A stretch of 64,000 nt of DNA from Mycobacterium sp. SMC-8 (GCF_025263565.1 NZ_CP079865.1:4154001-4218000), one strand, 5' to 3'; positions 45,817 through 54,491 are shown, numbered from the stretch's first letter. The notes: generated by a model from the letters alone, not told the origin. Program-made: numbers and translations.

Positions 45817-46530
45817 ATGGGGACACAACAGCGGGTTCTCGTCACCGGGGTGGACACCGAGCTGGGTGCGGCCGTGCGGGACCATTTCCGTGCCGGTGGC
45901 GCGCGCACCGTCGGCACCTGCTCCGCTGCACCGGCGACCGCCTCCGGCGAGACGATCTCCGTCGTGGCGGACCCCGCCGACGGCGCCGCCGTACGGGCCG
46001 CCGTTGCAGCCGCCGCCGAGGCGATGGGCGGGATCGACACGCTGGTGACCGCGCACGGTCTGCCGCACGTCGCCACGGTCACCGCCCAGTCCATGGACGA
46101 CTTCTGGGCGCACGTGGACAGCACTCTGACGGGCAGCTTCCTGTTCGCCCAGGCCGCCGCCGAGCGGATGCGCGACACGGGCGCGGGCGGCCGCATGGTG
46201 CTGACCGCCTCGCGCTGGCACATCGGTGCACCCGGCCTGTCCGCCGTCGCGGCCGCGGCGGGTGGCCTCGTCGCCCTGACCAAGTCGTTGACCCGCGACT
46301 TCGGCCGATTCGGAGTCGGGGTCAACGCCGTAGCCGTCGGTGCCGTCGCCTCGGAGTGGTCGGTGTGCGATGCCGCAGACGGTACTCCCGCGGCCGTACC
46401 TCCGATCGGTCGGCGGGGCACCGTCGCCGAGGTGGCCCGGACCATCGGTCTGCTCTGTCAACGCGAGCTCGGTGCGGCGGTGGGCCAGGTGGTCAACGTC
46501 GACGGCGGACTCTCTCGTAATCGCGTATAG
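45817..46530 (+). CDS. SDR-fold protein lacking catalytic Tyr and Lys (probable pseudoenzyme)
   Basis: A 237-residue SDR homologue. Fold markers remain: VNAVAVGAVASEWSV, ALTKSLTRDFGRFGVG and the C-terminal GQVVNVDGGLSRNRV. But the nucleotide loop reads TGVDTELG where active SDRs have TGxxxGxG. At the active site LSAVAAAAGGLVAL aligns with YAASKAGV-type sequences so that Tyr is Val and Lys is Ala. The frame is intact and codons are normal, so it is not a decaying gene. It may be the structural or regulatory partner of SDR 1, as heteromeric SDR pairs exist, or an isomerase-like or enoyl reductase-like variant. Confidence 0.8.
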   Translation: MGTQQRVLVTGVDTELGAAVRDHFRAGGARTVGTCSAAPATASGETISVVADPADGAAVRAAVAAAAEAMGGIDTLVTAHGLPHVATVTAQSMDDFWAHVDSTLTGSFLFAQAAAERMRDTGAGGRMVLTASRWHIGAPGLSAVAAAAGGLVALTKSLTRDFGRFGVGVNAVAVGAVASEWSVCDAADGTPAAVPPIGRRGTVAEVARTIGLLCQRELGAAVGQVVNVDGGLSRNRV

Positions 46531-46542
46531 GAAAGGCAATCA

Positions 46543-47505
46543 ATGAACAACGACACCGGCCGGCCTCCCATCGTCGGCGCGGTCGACCCCCAGGTTCAAC
46601 CGCGGTATGCGGGATGGACGACGTTCGCGCGGCTGCCAAGGCTGGAGGACGTCACGCGCGCCGACGTGGTCGTCGTCGGCGTGCCGTTCGACAGCGCGGT
46701 GACCTACCGTCCCGGAGCGCGGTTCGGCCCCAACGCGATTCGGCAGGCATCCCGGCTCATCCGCGGGTACAACCCCGAGCTGGACATCAAGCCGTTCGAG
46801 GTGTGCCAGTTCGCCGACGCCGGCGACATCGCGTGCAACCCTTTCGATATCGCCCAGGCGGTCGACCAGACCGCCCAGCAGCTGACCGCGCTGCAGGCCG
46901 ACGGCACCCGCGCGGTCATCCTCGGCGGTGACCACTCGGTGGCACTGCCTTCGTTGCGGGCGGTTCACGCCGCGCACGGTCCGGTGGCCCTGGTGCATTT
47001 CGACGCACACCTGGACACCTGGGACAGCTACTACGGCGCCGACATCACCCACGGATCGCCGTTCCGCCGGGCCTTCGAGGAGGGGCTGCTGCTGGACAAG
47101 AACCTGCACATCGGCGTCCGCGGATCGATCTACGACAAGCAGGATCTCGTGGAGGACGCCAACTTCGGCTTCTCCTGCATCACCTGCCGCGACATCGACA
47201 CGCTCGGCACCGAGGGGATGATCGAACGCGTCCGCGAGAGGGTCGGGGACGCGCCGGTGTACGTGTCGGTCGACATCGACGTGCTCGACCCTGCGCACGC
47301 GCCGGGCACCGGCACCCCCGAGGCCGGCGGGATGACCAGCCGCGAGCTGCTCGAGGTGATCCGCGGCTTTGACGGCGTCAACCTCGTCGGTGTCGACGTC
47401 GTCGAGGTGTCGCCGGCCTACGACCACGCCGAGATCACCGCCGTCGCGGCGGCCAACGTCACATGGGAATTCCTGTCCGTCTTCGGGAGAAAGGCACAAC
47501 TTTGA
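46543..47505 (+). CDS. ureohydrolase (agmatinase/guanidino-hydrolase/formiminohydrolase family)
   Basis: A 320-residue enzyme of the arginase superfamily. All dimanganese ligand motifs are present: LGGDHSVALP, VHFDAHLDTWDSYYG and SVDIDVLDPAHAPGTG. The last motif followed by PEAGGMTSREL places it near SpeB-type amidinohydrolases. These release urea from guanidino groups, or formamide from formimino groups (HutG-type). AGGAAAGG precedes ATG. Given the formamidase in the same region, a formamide-releasing reaction is attractive, but the substrate cannot be read from motifs. Confidence 0.88.
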   Translation: MNNDTGRPPIVGAVDPQVQPRYAGWTTFARLPRLEDVTRADVVVVGVPFDSAVTYRPGARFGPNAIRQASRLIRGYNPELDIKPFEVCQFADAGDIACNPFDIAQAVDQTAQQLTALQADGTRAVILGGDHSVALPSLRAVHAAHGPVALVHFDAHLDTWDSYYGADITHGSPFRRAFEEGLLLDKNLHIGVRGSIYDKQDLVEDANFGFSCITCRDIDTLGTEGMIERVRERVGDAPVYVSVDIDVLDPAHAPGTGTPEAGGMTSRELLEVIRGFDGVNLVGVDVVEVSPAYDHAEITAVAAANVTWEFLSVFGRKAQL

Positions 47506-48407
47506 CCGCACTGACACCCGCGGGTCCGGTGTCGTGGCCGGAGGGGAAACGCTGTGCTGTGGCGTTCACCTTCGACGTCGATGCCGAATCACCGCTGCTG
47601 ACCACTGATCCCGCGTTCGCCGACCGGATGGGTGCGATGTCGCATCAGGCCTACGGCCCTCTGGTGGGCGTACCGCGCCTCCTCGGAATTCTCGACGAGT
47701 TCGGGGTTCGCGGAACGTTTTTCGTGCCTGGATACACCGCGCACCGGCACCCGGAGGCGATCCGCTCGATCGCCCGCGCCGGTCACGAGATCGCTCACCA
47801 CGGATATCTGCACGAGTCGCTGGTCGGCGTCGACGAGGACACCGAACGCGCGATCCTCGACCGTGGCCTGCGCGCGCTGGAAGAAGTAGCCGGTGTCCGG
47901 CCGTCCGGCTACCGGGCGCCGATGTGGGAGATGAATTGGCACACACCGAAACTGCTCGCCGAGTTCGGTTTCACCTACGATTCGACGCTGATGGACTCCG
48001 ATCACCCTTATGAGCTGGCGGTTCCCGGAGCCGGGTCGCTCGTGGAGCTTCCGGTGAGCTGGGCACTCGACGACTGGCAGCAGTACTGCTTCGTTCCCGA
48101 CTTCTCCGGCACGGGCCTGATCGAGACGCCGGCGAAGGCTGTCGAGTTGTGGCGCAGCGAGCTCGACGCCATGCGGGAGATCGGCGGCGCCTGGATTCTG
48201 ACCAACCACCCGTTTCTCAGCGGCCGGCCCGGACGGGCCGCCGCGCTGCGCGAGTTCGTCGCCGACGTATGCGGCATGGACGACGTCTGGGTGGCCGGAA
48301 TGGCCGAGATCGCCGATCACGTGCGTGCCCAGCGGCTGACCCCCCGTACATTGACCCGACCCGAGTTCGACCCGGTCACAGCCCGACCGACAGGAGAGCG
48401 ACGATGA
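47502..48407 (+). CDS. polysaccharide deacetylase-fold hydrolase, PuuE/cyclic-imidase-like
   Basis: A 301-residue NodB-fold hydrolase without signal peptide. Motifs: AFTFDVDAES (metal Asp), AHHGYLHESLVGV (His ligands) and YRAPMWEMNWHTPKLLAEFG. Intracellular members of this branch include the PuuE-type allantoinase and cyclic imide hydrolases, which open amide rings; true polysaccharide deacetylases are exported. Hence ring opening of a cyclic ureide or imide is the likelier job. TTG 47502 overlaps the ureohydrolase stop (TTGA) and GGAGAAAGG lies upstream, so the unusual start is well supported. The stop overlaps the Rieske gene. Confidence 0.8.
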   Translation: MTALTPAGPVSWPEGKRCAVAFTFDVDAESPLLTTDPAFADRMGAMSHQAYGPLVGVPRLLGILDEFGVRGTFFVPGYTAHRHPEAIRSIARAGHEIAHHGYLHESLVGVDEDTERAILDRGLRALEEVAGVRPSGYRAPMWEMNWHTPKLLAEFGFTYDSTLMDSDHPYELAVPGAGSLVELPVSWALDDWQQYCFVPDFSGTGLIETPAKAVELWRSELDAMREIGGAWILTNHPFLSGRPGRAAALREFVADVCGMDDVWVAGMAEIADHVRAQRLTPRTLTRPEFDPVTARPTGERR

Positions 48408-49447
48408 ATCACGATGCACTGACCCCGGACAAACTGCGTGCGGCCTATCAGCACGTGTGGTTCGTGGTGGCGAGGTCCCAGGACATCGACACCCCGCAGT
48501 CCGCGACGCTGCTGGACCACAACCTCGTGGTGTTCCGCGACTCCACCGGCGCGGCGCGGGTCACCGACCGCCGTTGCATACACCGCGGCGGCAACCTCGC
48601 CGACGGCAAGGTGGTGGGCGAGGGCATCGCGTGTCCCTACCACGGCTGGCAGTTCGACGGCGGCACCGGCGTCTGCAGCCGCATCCCGTCCCTGCCCGAG
48701 GACGGGCGCATCCCGCCCAAGGCCGCCATCAAGTCCTATCCGGTGATCGAGCGCTTCGAGCACGTCTGGACCTGCCTGGGCGACCCCGTCTTCGACCTGC
48801 CCAACCCGCCGGAGCTCGACGGTCTCGAACTGAGTTGGCGCGCAGCAGAACCCATTCACGCCGACTGCGGATTCATGGCCGCCACCGAGAACTTCCGTGA
48901 CATGGCGCATTTCCCGTTCGTGCACGCGCCGTCGATGGGCGACGTGAACCCGGTCGTCACCGATCTCGACGTCAAGCGCGAAGGACGTGAGGTTTGGGCG
49001 TCGTATTTCTATCGGCAGGTCCCCGATTCGGATTTTTCCGACGTCGGTGACGCCTGGATGCACTACCACTCGTACGCCCCGGGTATCGCGACCATCCTGT
49101 ACGACTTCGGCCCCGAAACCGGCAAGCGCTACCTCGTCGACTTCCCGTCGCCGGTCAGCTACGACAAGTGCATCATCTTCTGGGGCGTGGCCACCGACAA
49201 GGACTTTCGCGGTGGCACCGTCGACGAGATCCTGGAGGTCGAGACCAAGGTCTTCAACGAGGACACCCCCGTCCTGGAGGGCCTTGAACCCAAAGAGGTG
49301 CCGCTGGCCGGGCAGGCCGTGGAGGTGTCCGCGCCCGCGGACATCTACACGCTGAACTACCGGCGGGCCACCCAATTCGCCGTACAGACCATCCAGCAGG
49401 CCCGCGATCCGGAGTTGGTTGCGACCAACGGTCACGCACCGCAGTGA
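48404..49447 (+). CDS. Rieske non-heme iron oxygenase, alpha subunit (VanA-like)
   Basis: A 347-residue oxygenase. The Rieske [2Fe-2S] motif C-x-H ... C-x2-H is CIHRGG ... GIACPYHGW. The mononuclear iron motif is ENFRDMAHFPFVH (Asp/Asn, H-x4-H). This layout is that of O- or N-demethylases such as VanA and NdmA, or HpxD-type purine oxygenases. ATG 48404 overlaps the deacetylase stop, with AGGAGAG 8 bases upstream. It takes electrons from the reductase encoded next. It may demethylate or hydroxylate the substrate before ring opening. Confidence 0.92.
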   Translation: MNHDALTPDKLRAAYQHVWFVVARSQDIDTPQSATLLDHNLVVFRDSTGAARVTDRRCIHRGGNLADGKVVGEGIACPYHGWQFDGGTGVCSRIPSLPEDGRIPPKAAIKSYPVIERFEHVWTCLGDPVFDLPNPPELDGLELSWRAAEPIHADCGFMAATENFRDMAHFPFVHAPSMGDVNPVVTDLDVKREGREVWASYFYRQVPDSDFSDVGDAWMHYHSYAPGIATILYDFGPETGKRYLVDFPSPVSYDKCIIFWGVATDKDFRGGTVDEILEVETKVFNEDTPVLEGLEPKEVPLAGQAVEVSAPADIYTLNYRRATQFAVQTIQQARDPELVATNGHAPQ

Positions 49448-50388
49448 GGCTGCGAGTCACCCAACTGCGCCTGGAGGCCGACGCCGTCATCTCCGTCGAG
49501 CTGCGAAGCCCGAGCGGGGAGCGGCTCCCCGACTGGAGCGCCGGGGCCCACATCCCCGTCACGCTCCCGTCGGGGGCGGTGCGCCAGTATTCGTTGTGCG
49601 GGTCCGCCGATGACCCGCACAGCTACACCGTCGCCGTGCTGAAGGTCGACGGCGGCCGTGGCGGGTCCCGGGAAGTCCACGACCGGCTACGCCCGGGCGA
49701 CGTGCTGGAGGTGGGGGAGCCGCGCAACGATTTCGCCCTGGTCGACTCGCCGCGCTATCTGCTGCTGGCCGGGGGCATCGGGATCACTCCGATCCTGGCG
49801 ATGGTCGAAGCACTGCAAGCCCGGCCGCTGCCGCCCCCGGTGACGGTGCTCTACGGCGGACGCAGCCGCGCCGCCATGGCGTTCACCGACCGCCTGGCCG
49901 GGCGCGACTTCGTCCACCTCTACCCGCAGGACGAAGTCGGTCTGCCCGACATCGAACGCGCCTTCGCCGACAGTCCGGCGGGCACGGCGGTGTACTGCTG
50001 CGGGCCGCCGGCGATGCTCGCGGCGGTCAAGCAGATCAGCACCCGCTACCCGGACATGCTGCTGCACGTCGAACAGTTCACCGCCGCGACCCCGGCCTTG
50101 GAGGCGAGATCCGAGGACGGGGCGTTCGAGGTCGAACTGGCCCGCACCGGCGTCACGGTCCGCGTCCCGCAGAACCAGAGCGTGCTCGACGCGGTCCTCG
50201 CCGTGGCACCCGACACCCCGTTCTCGTGCACCAGCGGCTTCTGCGGGACCTGTGAGACCAAGGTGCTCGCCGGTGACGTCGACCACCGTGACGAGCTGCT
50301 CAGCGACGCGGAGCGGCGGACGAACAGCTCGATGATGATCTGCGTGTCGCGCTCGCAGTGCGGGTCCAAGCTCACGCTCGACCTGTGA
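49444..50388 (+). CDS. phthalate dioxygenase reductase-type ferredoxin/flavin reductase (VanB-like)
   Basis: A 314-residue electron-transfer partner of the Rieske oxygenase. Domains in order: flavin binding (RQYSLCGSADD, residues about 50-60), NAD(P)H binding (LLLAGGIGITPILAMVEAL; YCCGPPAML), and a C-terminal plant-type [2Fe-2S] ferredoxin (PFSCTSGFCGTCETKVL ... MMICVSRSQCG). GTG 49444 overlaps the Rieske gene stop (GTGA), so the two are made together. Such reductases use FMN and NADH. Confidence 0.93.
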   Translation: MRLRVTQLRLEADAVISVELRSPSGERLPDWSAGAHIPVTLPSGAVRQYSLCGSADDPHSYTVAVLKVDGGRGGSREVHDRLRPGDVLEVGEPRNDFALVDSPRYLLLAGGIGITPILAMVEALQARPLPPPVTVLYGGRSRAAMAFTDRLAGRDFVHLYPQDEVGLPDIERAFADSPAGTAVYCCGPPAMLAAVKQISTRYPDMLLHVEQFTAATPALEARSEDGAFEVELARTGVTVRVPQNQSVLDAVLAVAPDTPFSCTSGFCGTCETKVLAGDVDHRDELLSDAERRTNSSMMICVSRSQCGSKLTLDL

Positions 50389-50439
50389 CGGCGCGCTCCG
50401 GCGCTTAGACTCCGCTGGCATGGCAGTGCGAGCGGCGCG

Positions 50440-51675
50440 ATGACGACGAGCGAACGGAGCGCCGAGGAGAGTGCGACGACCGTGAAAGGGCCTCACGACG
50501 GCACGGTCAGCGTCGGGGAGTTGCTCGCCGAACCCAGCCTGCACGTCGAGATCGTGACGCCGATCGACGATCTCGACCGGCCGATCCGCTACGTCTATCC
50601 CACCGAGCTCGCCGACCCATCGCCGTACCTGATCGGCGAGGAGCTCATCCTCAGTGTCGGCGTGCCGGTGGCCGGGCAGCCGGACGCGGCCGTGCTTCGA
50701 TACGTCGACATCCTGGCCGAGCGCGGCGTGGCGGGGCTGGTGATCGGGCTCGGCGACGTGTTCGACGAGCTGCCCGAGCCTCTGGTGCAGGCGTGCCTGG
50801 ACCGAAACCTGCCGCTGATGGTCCAGCGGCCGGCGGTGCCTTTCCGCCGTATCGTCGACTGGGGCGAGTCCCGGCGGGCCGCCGATCGTGACGTCGATGC
50901 CCGGGAACGCGACCTCGGATCGATGTTGCGGTGGTTCATCGCGGGCACGCTGGGCGTCGGTCCGGTCGAGGCCGCGCTGGCGCGCCACGGACTCAGCGAG
51001 GCACCCGTGGCGGTGTGCGCGTTCCCGTCTGAGGGGCATGCGGACGTGCACGCGCTGGTCGACCGCCACCGCGGGGCGGTGGCCCTACTCGATGACCGCA
51101 TCGTGGCGCTGTGCCCGCAGACTCCGGAACTTCGTGCCGATCTGGCCGCATCGCCGTTGGTCTGTGGGGTGGCGCTGGGCGCCGACGCCCAGTCGATGGC
51201 GCATGCGATCCCGGAGGCCCTCGAAGCGCTCCACGAGGCGGGTCGCCGGCAGCGCACTGTGCACATCGATGAGATCGCCACGCTCGAAGGGTTGTTGGCG
51301 GCGGTGCCGAAGGTGCGACTGGTCCCGTTCGTCCATAGGCTGCTGGGACCGCTGGTCGACCACGACAGGGTCAACAACTCCTTCCTGGTGGCCTCATTGG
51401 AGGCGTTCCTGGCCCCCGGCAACGACATCGGCGCCGCGGCCGGTCAGTTGTACGTGCACGTCAACACGCTGCGCAACCGGCTGGCCAAGATCGCCGAGCT
51501 GACCGACGCCAACCCGCTCGACGAGAGCGATCGCATCAATTTCCGCATCGCGCTGTGGGCCGCCCACAACATGGGGATGGAGGAGCGCGGCGAACCGGAC
51601 GGCGCGACGCCTGTTCCGGGACCCAACACCCTCCGGCACAAGGTTTTTACGCCTTCATCCCGGCAACGGCGGTAG
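50440..51675 (+). CDS. PucR-family transcriptional regulator
   Basis: A 411-residue regulator. The N-terminal 150 residues form the purine-catabolism (PucR) domain (VSVGELLAEPSLHVEIVTP ... GEELILSVGVP). The C-terminal helix-turn-helix is of the PucR type: NDIGAAAGQLYVHVNTLRNR. Members usually activate purine, ureide, amine or GABA catabolic genes in response to substrate. Start could be ATG 50440 or GTG 50482; the latter sits 11 bases after GAGGAGAG. It follows the reductase gene by 51 bases on the same strand and should be the cluster's own regulator. Confidence 0.88.
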   Translation: MTTSERSAEESATTVKGPHDGTVSVGELLAEPSLHVEIVTPIDDLDRPIRYVYPTELADPSPYLIGEELILSVGVPVAGQPDAAVLRYVDILAERGVAGLVIGLGDVFDELPEPLVQACLDRNLPLMVQRPAVPFRRIVDWGESRRAADRDVDARERDLGSMLRWFIAGTLGVGPVEAALARHGLSEAPVAVCAFPSEGHADVHALVDRHRGAVALLDDRIVALCPQTPELRADLAASPLVCGVALGADAQSMAHAIPEALEALHEAGRRQRTVHIDEIATLEGLLAAVPKVRLVPFVHRLLGPLVDHDRVNNSFLVASLEAFLAPGNDIGAAAGQLYVHVNTLRNRLAKIAELTDANPLDESDRINFRIALWAAHNMGMEERGEPDGATPVPGPNTLRHKVFTPSSRQRR

Positions 51676-51809
51676 CCCCGCAGCTGTAGCCGGCCACAAC
51701 GGCACCCCCGTGTGTTGTCGTGTTGTCCATCTGCTGCGCACACACCCGCGTGGCTGGGTAGGGTGGCGTTCATCCCCGCTTCTCTCCTTCGACCACCAAG
51801 GGAAATGCT

Positions 51810-52094
51810 TTGATCCTCTACGCATTTCGGTGCCGATCCGGTTGTGGAATCACCCGGCAGATGCATTCGATGGCGAGTCGCCCCGACGAAATCGAGTGCC
51901 CGACGTGCCGGGGGATGGCACGCCGGATGATGGGCACGCCGCACCTGGGACGTTCGGGCAGCACCGCGATGGCGCTGCAGGACGCCACCCGCAGTTCCGC
52001 CGATACCCCCGCTGTTGTCGCGGCGCCGCCTCGGGGCGCCCCCGCCCGCAAGATCACCACGAACCCCCTGCATCAGACCCTCCCGCGACCCTGA
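51810..52094 (+). CDS. fmdB: FmdB-family zinc ribbon protein
   Basis: A 94-residue protein. The first 50 residues are an FmdB/CxxC zinc ribbon: YAFRCRSGCG ... RPDEIECPTCRGMARRMM. The rest is a Pro/Ala-rich tail. FmdB is found next to formamidase (FmdA) and is thought to regulate it. TTG 51810 follows AAGGGA by 5-6 bases. The formamidase gene starts 10 bases after its stop. The preceding 134 bases after pucR contain TAGGGT (51759-51764), a possible -10, so these two genes may have their own promoter. Confidence 0.78.
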   Translation: MILYAFRCRSGCGITRQMHSMASRPDEIECPTCRGMARRMMGTPHLGRSGSTAMALQDATRSSADTPAVVAAPPRGAPARKITTNPLHQTLPRP

Positions 52095-52104
52095 AGGAGC
52101 TTCC

Positions 52105-53361
52105 ATGCCCGACGTCGTCTTCCCGCTCGATTCCACGAAGAAGTTCACCGACCAGGAGAAGGTCGGGCACAACCGGTGGCACCCCGACATCCCGGCCGCG
52201 GTCAGTGTCAAGAAGGGTGATTCCTTCCGGGTGCACTGCCGCGAGTGGTTCGACGGCGCGATCCACAACGACGACTCGGCCGAGGACATCCTCAACGCGC
52301 CGTTGACCACGGTGCACACGCTGTCGGGCCCGATCGCCGTGGAGGGCGCCAAGCCCGGCGACCTGTTGATCGTCGACATTCTCGACGTGGGTCCGATTCC
52401 GCAGGAGGATTCCGGGCCGCTGGCGGGCCAGGGCTGGGGCTACACCGGGATCTTCGCCACGCGCAACGGCGGCGGCTTCCTGACCGAGCAGTTTCCCGAC
52501 GCCTACAAGGCGATCTGGGATTTCTCGGGGCAGAAGGCGACCTCTCGCCACGTCCCGGGCGTGGAGTTCACCGGCATCATCCACCCCGGTCTGATGGGCA
52601 CCGCCCCGTCGCGGGAGCTGCTCTCGACGTGGAACACCCGCGAGGCCGCGCTCATCGCCACCGACCCCGACCGGGTGCCGCCGCTGGCGCTGCCGCCGGA
52701 ACCGCGGGACGCGATCCTCGGCGGCCTCACCGGTGACGCGTTCACCGCGGCCGCCGCCGAGGCGGCCAGGACCGCGCCGCCCCGCGAGAACGGCGGCAAC
52801 CAGGACATCAAGAACCTGACCAAGGGCAGCCGCATCTTCTACCCGGTGTTCGTCGACGGTGCGAATCTGTCCGTCGGCGATCTGCACTTCTCCCAGGGTG
52901 ACGGCGAGATCACGTTCTGCGGCGCCATCGAGATGGGCGGCTTCATCGACCTGAGGGTCGACGTCGTCCCCGGCGGGATGGAGACCTACGGTGTCAGCGA
53001 GAACGCCATCTTCATGCCCGGCAATACCGACCCGCAGTATTGCGAGTGGCTGGCGTTCTCGGGGACATCGGTGACCCTGGACGGCGAACAGCGTTATCTG
53101 GATTCGCATCTGGCCTATCAGCGGGCCTGCCTGCACGCGATCGATTACCTGACCAAGTTCGGCTACAGCCCCGAGCAGGCCTACCTGTTGCTCGGTGCGG
53201 CACCGATCGAGGGCCGGCTGTCGGGCGTCGTCGACATCCCCAATGCTTGTGCCACCGTGTACATCCCGACGGCGATCTTCGACTTCCCGGTCGCCCCGTC
53301 GGCCTCCGGGCCGGTGAAGATCGATCCGGGCATCGGCGCGCCCCGCGCCTCGTTCGGCTGA
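52105..53361 (+). CDS. fmdA: formamidase (acetamidase/formamidase family)
   Basis: A 418-residue amidase that splits formamide to formate and ammonia. Motifs: VGHNRWHPDIPAAVSVKKGD at the N-terminus, HTLSGPIAVEGAKPGDLLIV, FTGIIHPGLMGTAPS and DLHFSQGDGEITFCGAIEMGG are typical. The close relation to FmdA of methylotrophs and the FmdB gene directly upstream favour formamide; M. smegmatis acetamidase is the same family, so acetamide is an alternative. GAAGGAG lies 6 bases before ATG. It could remove formamide released by the ureohydrolase. Confidence 0.9.
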   Translation: MPDVVFPLDSTKKFTDQEKVGHNRWHPDIPAAVSVKKGDSFRVHCREWFDGAIHNDDSAEDILNAPLTTVHTLSGPIAVEGAKPGDLLIVDILDVGPIPQEDSGPLAGQGWGYTGIFATRNGGGFLTEQFPDAYKAIWDFSGQKATSRHVPGVEFTGIIHPGLMGTAPSRELLSTWNTREAALIATDPDRVPPLALPPEPRDAILGGLTGDAFTAAAAEAARTAPPRENGGNQDIKNLTKGSRIFYPVFVDGANLSVGDLHFSQGDGEITFCGAIEMGGFIDLRVDVVPGGMETYGVSENAIFMPGNTDPQYCEWLAFSGTSVTLDGEQRYLDSHLAYQRACLHAIDYLTKFGYSPEQAYLLLGAAPIEGRLSGVVDIPNACATVYIPTAIFDFPVAPSASGPVKIDPGIGAPRASFG

Positions 53362-53470
53362 GACGCTCTACGCCGCACCGGGTCCGGCTTCGCCGGTCAA
53401 CTCCCGCGCCGTGGTGTAGCGCGGCATAATCCGAACGTCACTCCCGAGACGGGCGGAAAGCGGTGGCGCC

Positions 53471-53830
53471 ATGCGCAAGAACGTGGTCGGGCCCGACGGC
53501 GTGAAGTGGACGGTGCGGCGGTGGTGGTGGAAGACCATCCCGTGGGAGACCGGCTTCGCGACGTTGGACACGGTCATCCTCCTGATCGTGCTGCCGTTCA
53601 TGGCGATGTGGCCGTTCTGGCTGCTGGCCAAGTGGTGCGGGGTGCCGTGGACCGTGCTCGTCGAGAGGGAGGGGACCGAGGTCGCGCGCGAACGGGTCCG
53701 GGGCTGGCGCAACTCGGGCCGGCGGATCGCCGAACTGGCCCGGATGGCCGAAACCGGCACGGTTGAAGCCGGCACGGCCGAACAACCGGGCGAGATCGTC
53801 CTGCCGAGTGCGGGGACGACGCTGAACTGA
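53471..53830 (+). CDS. hypothetical small membrane protein
   Basis: A 119-residue protein with a Trp-rich start ([19 protein letters not shown]) and a hydrophobic region of about 30 residues ([20 protein letters not shown] and the following WLLAKW). The cytoplasmic tail is charged and includes [18 protein letters not shown]. Family not recognised, but similar Trp-rich one- or two-helix proteins are common in actinobacteria. It lies between the formamidase and ruvC genes on the same strand and the RuvC SOS promoter begins about 40 bases after it. Confidence 0.6.
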   Translation: MRKNVVGPDGVKWTVRRWWWKTIPWETGFATLDTVILLIVLPFMAMWPFWLLAKWCGVPWTVLVEREGTEVARERVRGWRNSGRRIAELARMAETGTVEAGTAEQPGEIVLPSAGTTLN

Positions 53831-53866
53831 ACGCGTGTCCTGCCGGGCCCTGTCCGCGCAAGCGGC

Positions 53867-53889
53867 TAAGCTCTCGAACAGATGTTCTC
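53867..53889 (+). promoter_or_regulatory. LexA (SOS) box and -10 of the ruvCAB operon
   Basis: TCGAAC - AGAT - GTTCTC at 53874-53889 matches the mycobacterial/Gram-positive SOS box TCGAAC-N4-GTTCGA with two mismatches in the right half. TAAGCT at 53867-53872 just before it can serve as a -10. Both lie 18-40 bases upstream of the ruvC start, so LexA should repress ruvCAB until DNA damage, as known for M. tuberculosis ruvC. Confidence 0.75.
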
Positions 53890-53906
53890 TTCGAGGAAGG
53901 GCCGGC

Positions 53907-54491
53907 GTGCGAGTGATGGGTGTCGACCCCGGCCTGACCAGGTGCGGGTTGTCGGTCATCGAGAGCGGTAGGGGCCGTCAGGTCATCGCGCTCGACGTCG
54001 ATGTGGTGCGCACGCCCGCCGATCATCCGTTGGCGCACCGTCTGCTCGCCATCAGTGACGCCGTCGAACACTGGCTGGACACCCACCGCCCGGATGTGCT
54101 CGCCATCGAACGGGTGTTCTCCAACCAGAACGCCAACACCGCGATGGGCACCGCGCAGGCCGGCGGGGTGATCGCGCTGGCGGCGGCGCGCCGCGACATC
54201 GACGTGCACTTTCACACACCCAGCGAGGTCAAGGCCGCGGTCACCGGCAACGGACGCGCCGACAAGGCCCAGGTCACCGAGATGGTCACCAGAATTCTTG
54301 CGCTGCAACAGAAACCGACTCCCGCCGATGCCGCCGACGCGCTGGCACTTGCCATCTGCCACTGCTGGCGGGCACCGATGATCGCCCGGATGGCCGAAGC
54401 GGAGGCGATGGCCGCCGAGCAGCGCCGCAAGTACCGGGCCACCCTCAACGCGAAGGCCAAGCAGAGCCGGATGTCCCGGAGTGCGCGGTGA
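53907..54491 (+). CDS. ruvC: Holliday junction endonuclease RuvC
   Basis: A 194-residue resolvase that cuts four-way DNA junctions. Catalytic acidic residues are in [11 protein letters not shown] (Asp), [11 protein letters not shown] (Glu) and [12 protein letters not shown] (two Asp). Alternative starts upstream were rejected because GTG 53907 gives the standard N-terminus and follows GAGGAAG. The C-terminal 40 residues are Ala/Arg-rich, as usual in actinobacteria. The stop overlaps ruvA (GTGA). Confidence 0.96.
   Translation: MRVMGVDPGLTRCGLSVIESGRGRQVIALDVDVVRTPADHPLAHRLLAISDAVEHWLDTHRPDVLAIERVFSNQNANTAMGTAQAGGVIALAAARRDIDVHFHTPSEVKAAVTGNGRADKAQVTEMVTRILALQQKPTPADAADALALAICHCWRAPMIARMAEAEAMAAEQRRKYRATLNAKAKQSRMSRSAR

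Noticed and set aside
45817..46530. The second SDR as a decaying pseudogene
   Set aside because: The frame is full length with normal codon use and an intact C-terminus; only active-site residues are changed, so a pseudoenzyme is the better reading.
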